Shown: positions 1-7,497 of the stretch, one piece after another | Layout of the letters: the number at the start of each line of letters is the position of its first letter | Position numbering within the stretch: position 1 is the first letter of the stretch | NCBI GenBank assembly: GCA_002425705.1 | Contig: DIMT01000013.1 | Coordinates: forward strand, 59,697 to 123,696 | Source: Firmicutes bacterium UBA5559 | GTDB lineage: Bacteria > Bacillota > Clostridia > Peptostreptococcales > Anaerovoracaceae | Length of the DNA stretch: 64,000 nt | Reading direction: 5' to 3' | Program-made: the position numbers and the translations under genes | Notes under the pieces: generated by a model | Databases searched by the model: none | Seen by the model: the letters and a program-made list of their open reading frames with translations, nothing else | Told to the model about the DNA's origin: nothing

Positions 1-18
1 AAGGCATTCATAATTCAC

Positions 19-63
19 ACTTTCTTGTTTCTGACTTTCTTGATTCTGACTTTCTTGATTCAC
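19..63. repeat. three tandem copies of a 15-bp unit
   Basis: Three consecutive 15-bp units with consensus ACTTTCTTGATTCTG lie at 19-33, 34-48 and 49-63. The first differs at one base and the last at two. They sit immediately downstream of the stop codon of the AEC transporter on the minus strand. No spacers separate the units, so this is not CRISPR-like; it looks like slippage-type tandem duplication. Confidence 0.8.
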
Positions 64-69
64 CATTCC

Positions 70-1020
70 TTAACTCAGGACGCCGGTAAGAAGCAATTTC
101 AGGACCAGGCTCACGGTCACCATGGACAGGAGGGTGCTGAGAAATAAAATCTGGCTGGATATTTTCTGATCCTGCCCTTCCTGCTCCGCCAGCATTGAAA
201 CAGTTGCCGCACTGGGAAAAGAAGCTCCCAGCACTGCCGTAGCAATGATCAGCGGGTCCAGCGGAGTAAAGGCCAGGATTCCGTATGTTATTGCCGGCAT
301 CAGGATCAGTTTGCCCAATGCAGCTTCAACCACCACATGGTTGGTGATGATTTCCAAGAACCTGCATTTGGTCAGAGTCGACCCGACAAAGATCATGGCC
401 ATGGGGGTAGCGATGTTGCCCAGCATGCTGAGGTATTGCTCCAGAGGACCCGGTATGGTCAGCTGATTCAGGCAGATAATCAGGCCAATGATCAGGCTCA
501 GCACATTGGGATTCAGCAGCAGCTTTACCAGCTCCTTCAGAATCTGAAGGGGGCGGATGCCGCCGGAATTCCCGTTGTTTCGCCGCAGCAGATAAAGACC
601 ATAGGAAAAAAAATAAATATTCATGGCCGCATTGTGGGCAATCATCAGGAGCAATCCCTTCTCTCCAAAGAAGATCAGTGCAACGGGAAGCCCCATAAAC
701 CCATTGTTGGGGCTAGCCATAGAAAACTCCACCACATTGGCATTGTGGCGGGGAAATTTTCGCAGAGAAGCATAGAGATAGGCCACGATGCTGTATACGG
801 CGAACATTAAAAGGGCCAGTCCCAGCATCAAGAGAAAATCCGTCAGCAGTCCCTCGGTGAGTTCCAGCTTGCCGATACTCAGAATAATCAGGCAGGGGTA
901 GGCGAAATAGACGATGAACCGGTTCAGTCCATTGTTCATGGCATCATCGATGATTCCCAGCCTTCGCAGGGCATAGCCGGTGAAAATCACCGCAAATAAA
1001 ATGAAAAATTGTTGATACAT
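70..1020 (-). CDS. AEC family (auxin efflux carrier-like) transporter
   Basis: A 316-residue, very hydrophobic protein with about ten predicted membrane segments, the normal size and layout of the bacterial AEC family (PF03547). Two hydrophobic five-helix halves are separated by a short charged loop around residues 145-165. Family members export or exchange small organic acids such as malate or malonate; the substrate here cannot be read from sequence. The N-terminus MYQQFFILFAVIFTGYALRR is typical, and a weak AGGAAC ribosome site precedes the ATG. It follows the SLH-protein gene on the same strand with a 28-bp gap, so cotranscription is possible but no functional link is evident. Family call is firm, substrate unknown. 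Confidence 0.85.
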   Translation of the reverse strand: MYQQFFILFAVIFTGYALRRLGIIDDAMNNGLNRFIVYFAYPCLIILSIGKLELTEGLLTDFLLMLGLALLMFAVYSIVAYLYASLRKFPRHNANVVEFSMASPNNGFMGLPVALIFFGEKGLLLMIAHNAAMNIYFFSYGLYLLRRNNGNSGGIRPLQILKELVKLLLNPNVLSLIIGLIICLNQLTIPGPLEQYLSMLGNIATPMAMIFVGSTLTKCRFLEIITNHVVVEAALGKLILMPAITYGILAFTPLDPLIIATAVLGASFPSAATVSMLAEQEGQDQKISSQILFLSTLLSMVTVSLVLKLLLTGVLS

Positions 1021-1048
1021 GAAAGGTTCCTATCCCTGAATTTGATTG

Positions 1049-2410
1049 CTATAACCTGACGATGATAATGTCCGCCTGATCCAGTCCATTGTCGGATATA
1101 TCAAAGAGTTTTACTTCTGCACCGGGGCGAATATCAGCCACCTTTCCGGTCCGATACCGGAATTTAGCAGAAGGATCCAGTACGTAGATCGTGGGAGCAT
1201 CGGTTACTTCGATCCACTGGTTCCCGCTCTCCGTCTCCACCTGGATGGGCCCGTTGATCCGATATTCACTGATCGTTCGGAATCCCATTTTCATATCCTG
1301 CTGGGGAGCCGCTGCCGTGACTCTGCCGTCAGCTATGGACAGCCGGTACAAGGTTCCTTCCCCGGCTTCCCGGGAGGAAGAAATGGTCTTTGCCCCTTCT
1401 CCATAACTCCATCTCATTTCCTGACCAGCAGTCAAGGACAAAATCCCGTCAGACAACTGGTTGACCACGCTGTAGGCCTGTCCGGTGAATCCGGCATCGG
1501 CGGGAAGGACCATTTGAACGATATGACCCGACTCGATTCGGATCAGGGCAGGGCTGACCACATTTTTATACTGAAAAATACTTTTAAGCTGGAAATCTGA
1601 AGCTTTTTCCGAAAGCACCATTTCCCGATTGAAGTCCTTCTTCAGTCCGTGGGATAGAATCTGAGCATCCCTGACAATCGGCACACCACCGAAGGAAGAA
1701 AGTTCCGCATTAAAACGGCCGGACAGGACAAATTCCAAGTTTTCCCTAGTTGGTGCCTGCGCCGGGATACCCCAGGTTTTTTCCGCCACCCGGCTCTGAG
1801 CCTTGTCAATCAGATCAAGGGCATTGTAATTCATCTGAGCTGCCATCCATTTGGCCGCATAATCCGGCATTTCATCCTTTGCAGGAAGACCATCATATAG
1901 TCCCAGTTCCAGGGCCTTACCGGTATAGTTATCCGGCCAGGTTCCGCCAAGGGAAACATCCGAGTGGCCGGCTGCCCGGAGGATCATGGTAGCCAATTCA
2001 TTGGAAGTTACCTTATTGCCCGGCTTGAAGCTGCCGTCCGGATAACCTTTGGTGATTCCGTTTCGAACCGCATAACCGATATAGCCTTCCGCCCAGGAAT
2101 ACCCGGACATATCGGGGAATCCGCTGGAAGCCGGAGCCTGGGTAGCCGTTCCTGCCACTTCACCCACAGGAGGGTTCATGCTTTTCACTACGATGATGCA
2201 GGCCTGAGCTCTGGTAAGATTCTGCCCCGGATTAAACAACCCGTTTTCGTCACCGGTGATGATTCCCCTCTCGAACAGGACAGCAACCGCTTCCTCCACC
2301 GGTTCTCCGATGACATCCGCCGGAACAGCCGATGCAAATGCCGTTCCGGTAAATAGGGCGGTTGCCAGCAATCCTCCCGCCAGTATCCTTTTAACGTTCC
2401 AATTCCTCAT
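1049..2410 (-). CDS. S-layer homology (SLH) domain cell-envelope protein
   Basis: A 453-residue secreted protein. Residues 1-27 form a signal peptide (basic start, hydrophobic core, AFA-SA cleavage region). Three SLH repeats follow at about 33-78, 98-147 and 157-202; the first two carry the usual ITGDENGLFNPGQNLTRAQ- and ITKGYPDGSFKPGNKVT-type cores and the third is degenerate. SLH repeats anchor proteins to secondary cell-wall polymer. The C-terminal 240 residues match no domain I recognise and look beta-rich. The protein therefore probably sits on the cell surface with an unknown outward function. AAGGGATC precedes the ATG. A GC-rich hairpin at 2448-2472 separates it from the AOR operon upstream. 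Confidence 0.85.
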   Translation of the reverse strand: MRNWNVKRILAGGLLATALFTGTAFASAVPADVIGEPVEEAVAVLFERGIITGDENGLFNPGQNLTRAQACIIVVKSMNPPVGEVAGTATQAPASSGFPDMSGYSWAEGYIGYAVRNGITKGYPDGSFKPGNKVTSNELATMILRAAGHSDVSLGGTWPDNYTGKALELGLYDGLPAKDEMPDYAAKWMAAQMNYNALDLIDKAQSRVAEKTWGIPAQAPTRENLEFVLSGRFNAELSSFGGVPIVRDAQILSHGLKKDFNREMVLSEKASDFQLKSIFQYKNVVSPALIRIESGHIVQMVLPADAGFTGQAYSVVNQLSDGILSLTAGQEMRWSYGEGAKTISSSREAGEGTLYRLSIADGRVTAAAPQQDMKMGFRTISEYRINGPIQVETESGNQWIEVTDAPTIYVLDPSAKFRYRTGKVADIRPGAEVKLFDISDNGLDQADIIIVRL

Positions 2411-2447
2411 ATGTTCTGATCCCTTTTCCTCTCAAAAACTTTAGTAG

Positions 2448-2472
2448 GGCCACCGGCAGACTGCCGGTGGCC
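2448..2472 (-). terminator. GC-rich hairpin, probable terminator of the AOR operon
   Basis: GGCCACCGGCAG at 2448-2459 and CTGCCGGTGGCC at 2461-2472 form a perfect 12-bp inverted repeat. On the minus strand it lies just after the last gene of the ferredoxin/AOR/MoaD operon and is followed by a poor T tract (CTACTAAAGTTTTTG). It probably ends or attenuates that transcript before the SLH gene. Confidence 0.6.
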
Positions 2473-2522
2473 TGATACGAACTACTTTATACAGATACAG
2501 CTTTTCCAAAGGACCCGGCATT

Positions 2523-2717
2523 TCAGCCTCCTGCTACCACCCGAAGGATCTTGACCTGATCCCCCTCCTGAAAGCCATGGCTTTCATACTCGGCGGAAAG
2601 CAACTGTTTCCCGTTGATCCAGACTGCAGCTTTTTTAAATTGTTTTTCTTTGATGAGATCTGCCACCGTCATTTCGGCAGGCAGTTCCACCTCTTTTTTA
2701 TTCAGCCATACCTTCAT
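2523..2717 (-). CDS. MoaD/ThiS-like ubiquitin-fold protein with C-terminal Gly-Gly
   Basis: A 64-residue protein ending VVAGG. Size, beta-grasp pattern and exposed terminal Gly-Gly match ThiS/MoaD sulfur carriers, which are adenylated and thiocarboxylated at the last glycine to donate sulfur. It lies 59 bp downstream of an AOR-family gene on the same strand, with AAGGAA upstream of its ATG. No thiamine genes are nearby, so a role in pterin dithiolene sulfur delivery or AOR maturation is more likely than thiazole synthesis, but that is inference. It is one of two such proteins in the operon, and the two are not close to each other in sequence. Confidence 0.8.
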   Translation of the reverse strand: MKVWLNKKEVELPAEMTVADLIKEKQFKKAAVWINGKQLLSAEYESHGFQEGDQVKILRVVAGG

Positions 2718-2776
2718 TGTTAAATTCCTTTTGATGATTCGTTAAAGCTTAACCACATAAAGGTATTATACCCTAT

Positions 2777-4657
2777 TTAGCCGATCCAGTCCAGCCCAAG
2801 CCTTGCTCTGGTTTCAGCGGTGGGTGCGCCGGTGACCTTGTCCCAGCCGGCCAGATCGTAGTAGGCATCCATGGCGGCTTCGAAGTCTTCTTCCGTGATG
2901 GCGGCCACCTCTCCCTCTCCGTAGTGGATGGGGATAAAGGCCTTCTTGGGCAGCTTGTCATCGGCTCTGGTGAAGCCAGCCTTTTCATTGAAGATCCGCA
3001 TCATGTTGATCCTTCTCTCGCCGATCTCCTGCAGCTCTTCGATACTGGTATCCCAGCCGATGCCGTACTTGCAGAATTCCACCAGCTCCTGAGGGCCGTA
3101 AAGCTGCCAGGCGGGACCCCAGGCGAACTGGCACAGGCACAGGGTGTCCATCATGGAGTAGAACTTCTGGGTCTCCAGGGCGAACTTGGCTTTGTTGGCA
3201 TCCAGGATTCCGTAGGATTCTACCCGGTCAAAGCTGGCCAGCATATTGGGCCACAGCCAGTTCTGGTCGTCTTCCGGAGCCATCAGGGCCGGGTCGTGCT
3301 CCGAGGACTGGTGGTCCGCTCCGAAGGGGTTGGCCGAGTAGTTGATGGCCAGGTTGGGCTTCATCTGGACCATGTGGGCCGGCCATTCCTGGCCCTTGCT
3401 GGCCACCACCAGGTCTTCTGCTTCCTGGCCAAGGGTCTTGGCTGCTGCCGCGCTTCCCTCTGCCAGCAGACTGCCGATTCCCGGTTCCCGCAAAGCGATC
3501 TTCTTGATCAAAGCCTCGAAGGCGCCGCCGTTTCCGAACTTCAGCTCGATGCCATCGGTCTGTTCCTTGCTCAGGATTCCCTGCTCAAAGCAGTCCATGG
3601 CCCAGGCGATGGTGGCGCCGCAGGAGATGGTGTCCAGCCCGTACATGTTGCACAGCTGGTTGGCCTGACAGATGTCCCCCAGGTCCGTATTGCCGCAGTA
3701 AGAACCAAAGGTGGCGCAGGTCTCATATTCGGGTCCCCCGTATTCCGGGTCGGCTTTCCCCGGCACGCTGACCACGCCCTTGCACCGGATGGCGCAGGCA
3801 AAGCAGGTATCCCTCTCCACCAGGATCTCCCGGGTGATGGTGGATCCAGCTGTCTTTTTGTAATCGTCGAAGTTTCCCTGCTTCCAGTTGTAAGCGGGCA
3901 GGAACCCTTCTGCTCCGTGGGCATCTACTACCCCGGCAGAGCCATGCAGGGCCGTGTCTACGATGACCTCGTTAGCCGCCATCCGCTCCTTCACGTTGCC
4001 GGTCAGGGTCTTCATCCCTTCCTGATCCTCGGGCCGGACGCCGCCCTTTTTCTTGAACACCAGGGCCTTCAGGTTCTTGGAACCCATGACGGCTCCCACA
4101 CCGTTACGGCCGTTGGCCCGGCTCCTCATGTGCATGATGCTGGCGAACTTCACCAGGTTTTCCCCGGCTGGTCCGATGATGGAGGACTCCAGCTTGGTTT
4201 CCTGCAGGTCTTCCGCCATCCATTTTTCCGCGTCGCCAGTGATCATCCCCCACATACCAGAGGCATCCCGGAGCTGGACCTGATCGGAATCGATGTAAAG
4301 ATAGACCGGGCTGTCGGCTTTACCGGTGAAGACGACGGCATCGTAGCCGTTGGCCTTGAATACGGCAGGGATGAAGCCTCCCACCTGGGAGTCTCCCGCG
4401 GTGCCGGTCAGAGGGCTCTTGGTGGTCACCGTCATCCGGCTCTGTCCGCTGATGGGGATTCCCGTCAGGGGAGCGACGCTGAAGATCAGCATGTTCTCAG
4501 GGGACAGTGGGTCCACGGTGGGATCCATGTCCTTCAGCATCAGGTACATCCCGAGAGCTGAGCCTCCCGGATATTTCCGGTAGGTCTCTGCATCCAGGGT
4601 TTCCAGTTTTGTTGTTCTATTGGTTAAATCTACGTATAGGATCTTTGCATCTTTCAT
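2777..4657 (-). CDS. aldehyde ferredoxin oxidoreductase family protein (second AOR of operon)
   Basis: A 626-residue protein of the AOR family, which oxidises aldehydes to carboxylic acids with a tungsten or molybdenum bis-pterin cofactor and one 4Fe-4S cluster, passing electrons to ferredoxin. Visible features are the N-terminal pterin-binding domain with a GGSALGMYL region near residue 31 and the SGQSRMTVTTKSPLTGT stretch near 70-86. The cluster motif is Cys285-x2-Cys288-x3-Cys292, with a distant fourth ligand at Cys507 or Cys509 (TLCLCQ). AGGAGG seven bases before the ATG fixes the start. It is cotranscribed with the 79-residue and 64-residue MoaD-like genes on either side. Whether it uses tungsten, and its aldehyde substrate, cannot be told from sequence. 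Confidence 0.93.
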   Translation of the reverse strand: MKDAKILYVDLTNRTTKLETLDAETYRKYPGGSALGMYLMLKDMDPTVDPLSPENMLIFSVAPLTGIPISGQSRMTVTTKSPLTGTAGDSQVGGFIPAVFKANGYDAVVFTGKADSPVYLYIDSDQVQLRDASGMWGMITGDAEKWMAEDLQETKLESSIIGPAGENLVKFASIMHMRSRANGRNGVGAVMGSKNLKALVFKKKGGVRPEDQEGMKTLTGNVKERMAANEVIVDTALHGSAGVVDAHGAEGFLPAYNWKQGNFDDYKKTAGSTITREILVERDTCFACAIRCKGVVSVPGKADPEYGGPEYETCATFGSYCGNTDLGDICQANQLCNMYGLDTISCGATIAWAMDCFEQGILSKEQTDGIELKFGNGGAFEALIKKIALREPGIGSLLAEGSAAAAKTLGQEAEDLVVASKGQEWPAHMVQMKPNLAINYSANPFGADHQSSEHDPALMAPEDDQNWLWPNMLASFDRVESYGILDANKAKFALETQKFYSMMDTLCLCQFAWGPAWQLYGPQELVEFCKYGIGWDTSIEELQEIGERRINMMRIFNEKAGFTRADDKLPKKAFIPIHYGEGEVAAITEEDFEAAMDAYYDLAGWDKVTGAPTAETRARLGLDWIG

Positions 4658-4739
4658 GATTGTTCCTCCTGTAAGCTCCCGCTGCCAAAATAGTCATCCT
4701 GGGCCGGCCAGGGGGCGGGATATGGGGGGATTCGGCTTG

Positions 4740-4979
4740 TCAGCCTCCGGAAATGCTGGAGTAGGCCTTTAATTCGTCTCCCTCCCCAAGCCGGTCATGG
4801 ATCATGACCCGCTTGCCGTTGATGGCGACAAAGCCGAACCTCTTCATTTTTGTATAATCCATTCCGATCGATTTCAGGGCTTCATCGCAGGTGCAATGAT
4901 CGGGAACCTCCACCACTCTCTCTTTGATGCCATCCAACTGATTGGGCAGGGTTCCCCGCAGGGAAATCGTGATCTTCAT
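4740..4979 (-). CDS. MoaD-like ubiquitin-fold protein with C-terminal Gly-Gly
   Basis: A 79-residue beta-grasp protein starting MKITISLRG and ending SSISGG. The ATG at 4979 is chosen because AGGAGG lies five bases upstream; an in-frame ATG 21 bp earlier has no ribosome site. The terminal Gly-Gly is the signature of MoaD/ThiS sulfur carriers. It sits between the two AOR-family genes, 49 bp after the first and 82 bp before the second. Each AOR is thus followed by its own carrier-like protein. The likely role is sulfur transfer for pterin cofactor or AOR maturation (inference). Confidence 0.8.
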   Translation of the reverse strand: MKITISLRGTLPNQLDGIKERVVEVPDHCTCDEALKSIGMDYTKMKRFGFVAINGKRVMIHDRLGEGDELKAYSSISGG

Positions 4980-5049
4980 TCTTTCCTCCTGGTAGAACAA
5001 GGCAGGATGTACATTTCTGTCATCCTGCTTGTCCCGTTGCTTTCTTCTA

Positions 5050-6816
5050 TTACAGCTGGCAGATCATCTCATCCGGCATCATACCGTTCCGATCCCAGCC
5101 TAACACGTCATAGTATTGATCCAGCATGTCCTCAAAGGCTTCCTGAGGAATGCTCTGGCCTGCAGCTGCACCGGATTTCAGGGCTTCCTTGGCAAGCCGC
5201 TTGGGCATGGTATCATCCTTCCGGTTGAATCCTTCCCGCTGGTTGAAGGCTCTGGCCACATTGATGACCCGTCTTCCCACTTCGCCCATCTCTTCCACGG
5301 TCCAGGTCTTGCCAGTGACGATAGTCAGCAGCTCCGCCATGGTCTCGTAGTTCAGGGTTCCCCAGAAGTCACAGATGCACAGAGAGAATTTGACCGCATT
5401 GGATTCGGCCAGTTCATATACCATCTGGCCCTTGCCCTCTGCTGTATAAGGAGGTACTGCCGCCGCAAAGACTTCCACATTGGGCGCATAGGCTCTCATG
5501 TGGCATGCGCCCCGGTCAGAAACCGCGTAGGCCAGGGACATGCCCCAGGACCCACGGGGTTCATACTGAGGATATTCCAGCCCTTTTACGTGCATGGCAA
5601 AATCTTCTCCGCCATACTTGGCGGCGCATGCTTTAACGCCCAGCGCCAGATCTGCTCCAACGCCCTCTCTCTTGGCCATCAGCTCCAGATACTGAATCAT
5701 CTTATCGGCTTCTCCGAAACGGATACCGAAATCATGGATGCCCTTCTCGGTCATTTCCATGGCCCAGATGATTACGTCCCCTGCACTGATGGTATCCAGG
5801 CCCATGTTGTCAGCCACCTGGTTGAACTTGACGATAGCTTCCGGATCCCGGACACCGGCATTGGGTCCTGCCACCGCAATGGACTCATATTCCGGTCCTT
5901 CGCAGATGGCATCGCCAATCTGAAGAAAGTTTCCGCAGCCCAGTCCGCAGCTTCCGCAGCCTCTCTTGCCTTTTTTGCCCTGAAGCAGGACATCTCCGTT
6001 GTATTCCACCCATCTTTCGTCAGTAGCGTCCTGGAAGTTGTTCACCGGCAGGATGCCACCGTCGTTGCAAGCTTCTAAGAAAGCAGTGGTTCCATAATCG
6101 AAGACAAATGTATTGTCTTCCTGCAGAACATCCTGCTGCATGATTTCGATGATTCTTTTAGTGGCTTCCACGATGTTGGGAACTTCCACGCCGCCGGTTC
6201 CCCGGACTACGATGGCCTTCAGGTTCTTGGAACCCATTACGGCACCGATGCCCCCTCGTCCAGCCTGCCGGTAGTAATCGGAGTTGATGCAGGACATGGT
6301 CACCAGATTTTCTCCGGCCGGTCCGATGGACAGTACGCTGTAATCGTGGCCGTAACGGTCTGCCAGGATCTTTTCCGCTTCATGGGAACCCAGTCCCCAT
6401 AAATCGGAGGCGTCCTTGAAGGCCACCTTTCCGTCTTCGATCAGCACGTATCCGGGCTCCTTTAATTTCCCTTCAAAAATGATGGCATCATAGCCCGCAT
6501 ATTTGATCTGGATTCCCGCATGACCACCGATGGAACAATCGTTGATAGTTCCGGTAGCTGGCGACTTGGCTGCCACGGAAAGCTTTCCGGAGCAGGGTAC
6601 CGGTGTTCCGGTGAAGGGCCCGTTGGTGAACATCAGCTTGTTTTCCGGTCCCAGGGCATCGATTCCCGGCTTCAGTTCCTCGTAGAGGTATTTGATCGCC
6701 AGACCCTTGGATCCGATGTATTTCTCAGCCCAATCCATCCGGAGGGGCTCCATGGTAGCACCTTTCATGGTCAGGTCCACCCGTAGTACACAATTCTTAT
6801 ATCCTAACATGGTCAT
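5050..6816 (-). CDS. aldehyde ferredoxin oxidoreductase family protein (first AOR of operon)
   Basis: A 588-residue AOR-family oxidoreductase. The N-terminal pterin domain carries the GSKGLAIKYL and GKLSVAAKSPATGT stretches (about residues 35-44 and 77-90). The cluster motif is Cys287-x2-Cys290-x3-Cys294 with a later ligand at Cys480 or Cys482 (SLCICD). It is shorter than and only moderately similar to the second AOR at 2777-4657, so the two probably act on different aldehydes. GAGGAG eight bases before the ATG supports the start. It lies 18 bp downstream of the multi-cluster ferredoxin gene, the obvious electron partner. The family-level reaction is aldehyde plus oxidised ferredoxin to acid plus reduced ferredoxin; the substrate is unknown. 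Confidence 0.93.
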   Translation of the reverse strand: MTMLGYKNCVLRVDLTMKGATMEPLRMDWAEKYIGSKGLAIKYLYEELKPGIDALGPENKLMFTNGPFTGTPVPCSGKLSVAAKSPATGTINDCSIGGHAGIQIKYAGYDAIIFEGKLKEPGYVLIEDGKVAFKDASDLWGLGSHEAEKILADRYGHDYSVLSIGPAGENLVTMSCINSDYYRQAGRGGIGAVMGSKNLKAIVVRGTGGVEVPNIVEATKRIIEIMQQDVLQEDNTFVFDYGTTAFLEACNDGGILPVNNFQDATDERWVEYNGDVLLQGKKGKRGCGSCGLGCGNFLQIGDAICEGPEYESIAVAGPNAGVRDPEAIVKFNQVADNMGLDTISAGDVIIWAMEMTEKGIHDFGIRFGEADKMIQYLELMAKREGVGADLALGVKACAAKYGGEDFAMHVKGLEYPQYEPRGSWGMSLAYAVSDRGACHMRAYAPNVEVFAAAVPPYTAEGKGQMVYELAESNAVKFSLCICDFWGTLNYETMAELLTIVTGKTWTVEEMGEVGRRVINVARAFNQREGFNRKDDTMPKRLAKEALKSGAAAGQSIPQEAFEDMLDQYYDVLGWDRNGMMPDEMICQL

Positions 6817-6834
6817 TAAAATCTCTCCTCTCTT

Positions 6835-7221
6835 CTACTCAAAGGTAAGCGCATGCTGGGGGCAGATCTGGACACAGGTGGGGTTTCCCTGGCAGGTATC
6901 GCAGATGTACGCTTTTTCGTCGATAATCTTAATGACTTTCTTGGGACATTTAGCCTGGCAGGTACCACAGCCGATGCATCGGCTCCAATCCACAGTCAGG
7001 TACTCGCCCAGGGTGATGCACTGGACCGGACATGCCTTGGCACAGATGCCGCAGAGGATGCAATAGGAATCCTTGTACTTCAGGTTCCCGTTGTCATAAT
7101 AGGTCTCGATATCGATCCGGGCCTTGGATGGGATATACGCTCCCTCCTTCATGCCGGAACAGACCTGTGCGCAGAGCTGGCAGCCGATACATTTTTCTTT
7201 AGAAAATTTTAGCCTCTTCAT
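6835..7221 (-). CDS. multi-cluster 4Fe-4S ferredoxin, AOR electron-transfer partner
   Basis: A 128-residue cysteine-rich protein. Four clusters can be seen: CIGCQLCAQVC, CILCGICAKACP, CIGCGTCQAKCP and CDTCQGNPTCVQICP, so it probably carries four 4Fe-4S clusters, like the HycB/AOR-type iron-sulfur subunits. The ATG at 7221 is chosen because AGAAAGG lies about eight bases upstream; the open frame extends 20 codons further without a ribosome site. It is the first gene of the operon running through AOR, MoaD-like, AOR and MoaD-like genes. Its position suggests it takes electrons from one or both AORs and passes them to soluble ferredoxin or another acceptor (inference). Confidence 0.88.
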   Translation of the reverse strand: MKRLKFSKEKCIGCQLCAQVCSGMKEGAYIPSKARIDIETYYDNGNLKYKDSYCILCGICAKACPVQCITLGEYLTVDWSRCIGCGTCQAKCPKKVIKIIDEKAYICDTCQGNPTCVQICPQHALTFE

Positions 7222-7380
7222 TCTCTCTACCTTTCTTTGAAACATTTGTACAGCAATCCACTTGGACACTCCTTTGCACACCGGCAGGCAATAAAATCAC
7301 TCTTATTACCCTATCGTTTCCGGCGGCACAATCTCAATGTTGAGAATTCTGTCTCCCGGAACTCGGAGGTTCTCACAACT
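7222..7380 (-). promoter_or_regulatory. long structured 5' leader of the ferredoxin/AOR operon
   Basis: About 160 nt lie between the predicted transcription start and the ferredoxin ATG, longer than a plain leader needs. The RNA can form several nested hairpins: GAGAA/TTCTC enclosing CTCC/GGAG, and CCGG/CCGG closing a stem of AGGGTAATAA against TTATTGCCT. Operons for molybdenum or tungsten cofactors and AORs are known hosts of the Moco/Tuco riboswitch, but I cannot confirm class membership by eye. No obvious intrinsic terminator sits before the ATG, so any control would be at translation initiation. Confidence 0.45.
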
Positions 7381-7387
7381 GATTTCC

Positions 7388-7416
7388 ATTATACCTTTTT
7401 TCACGAAGGTTGGCAA
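7388..7416 (-). promoter_or_regulatory. sigma-A-type promoter of the ferredoxin/AOR operon
   Basis: On the minus strand TTGCCA (7411-7416) and TATAAT (7388-7393) are separated by exactly 17 bp. The promoter lies downstream of the decarboxylase terminator and 167 bp upstream of the ferredoxin start, so the AOR operon has its own start of transcription. Confidence 0.75.
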
Positions 7417-7469
7417 TCGGGTCCCTTGTTTTTTCCTCGAATAGTACTGGCTAAAGTGCAAGAAAATAC

Positions 7470-7497
7470 AAAAAGGACGAGCCCCAGGGCTCATCCT
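7470..7497 (-). terminator. intrinsic terminator of the decarboxylase operon
   Basis: On the minus strand AGGATGAGCC, a short loop and GGCTCGTCCT form a ten-pair stem (one G-U) followed by TTTTTG. It overlaps the stop codon of the decarboxylase gene and closes the Ptb-like / MFS / decarboxylase transcript. Confidence 0.8.

Noticed and set aside
19..63. Possible CRISPR-like repeats
   Set aside because: The three 15-bp units are directly adjacent with no spacers and no cas genes.
2924..4561. 545-codon open frame on the plus strand
   Set aside because: It is antisense to the well-supported AOR gene, has no ribosome site or recognisable domain, and its low-complexity His/Gly/Val composition is typical of a shadow frame.
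7306..7494. 62-codon frame after the decarboxylase
   Set aside because: It covers the decarboxylase terminator and the AOR operon promoter and lacks a ribosome site.
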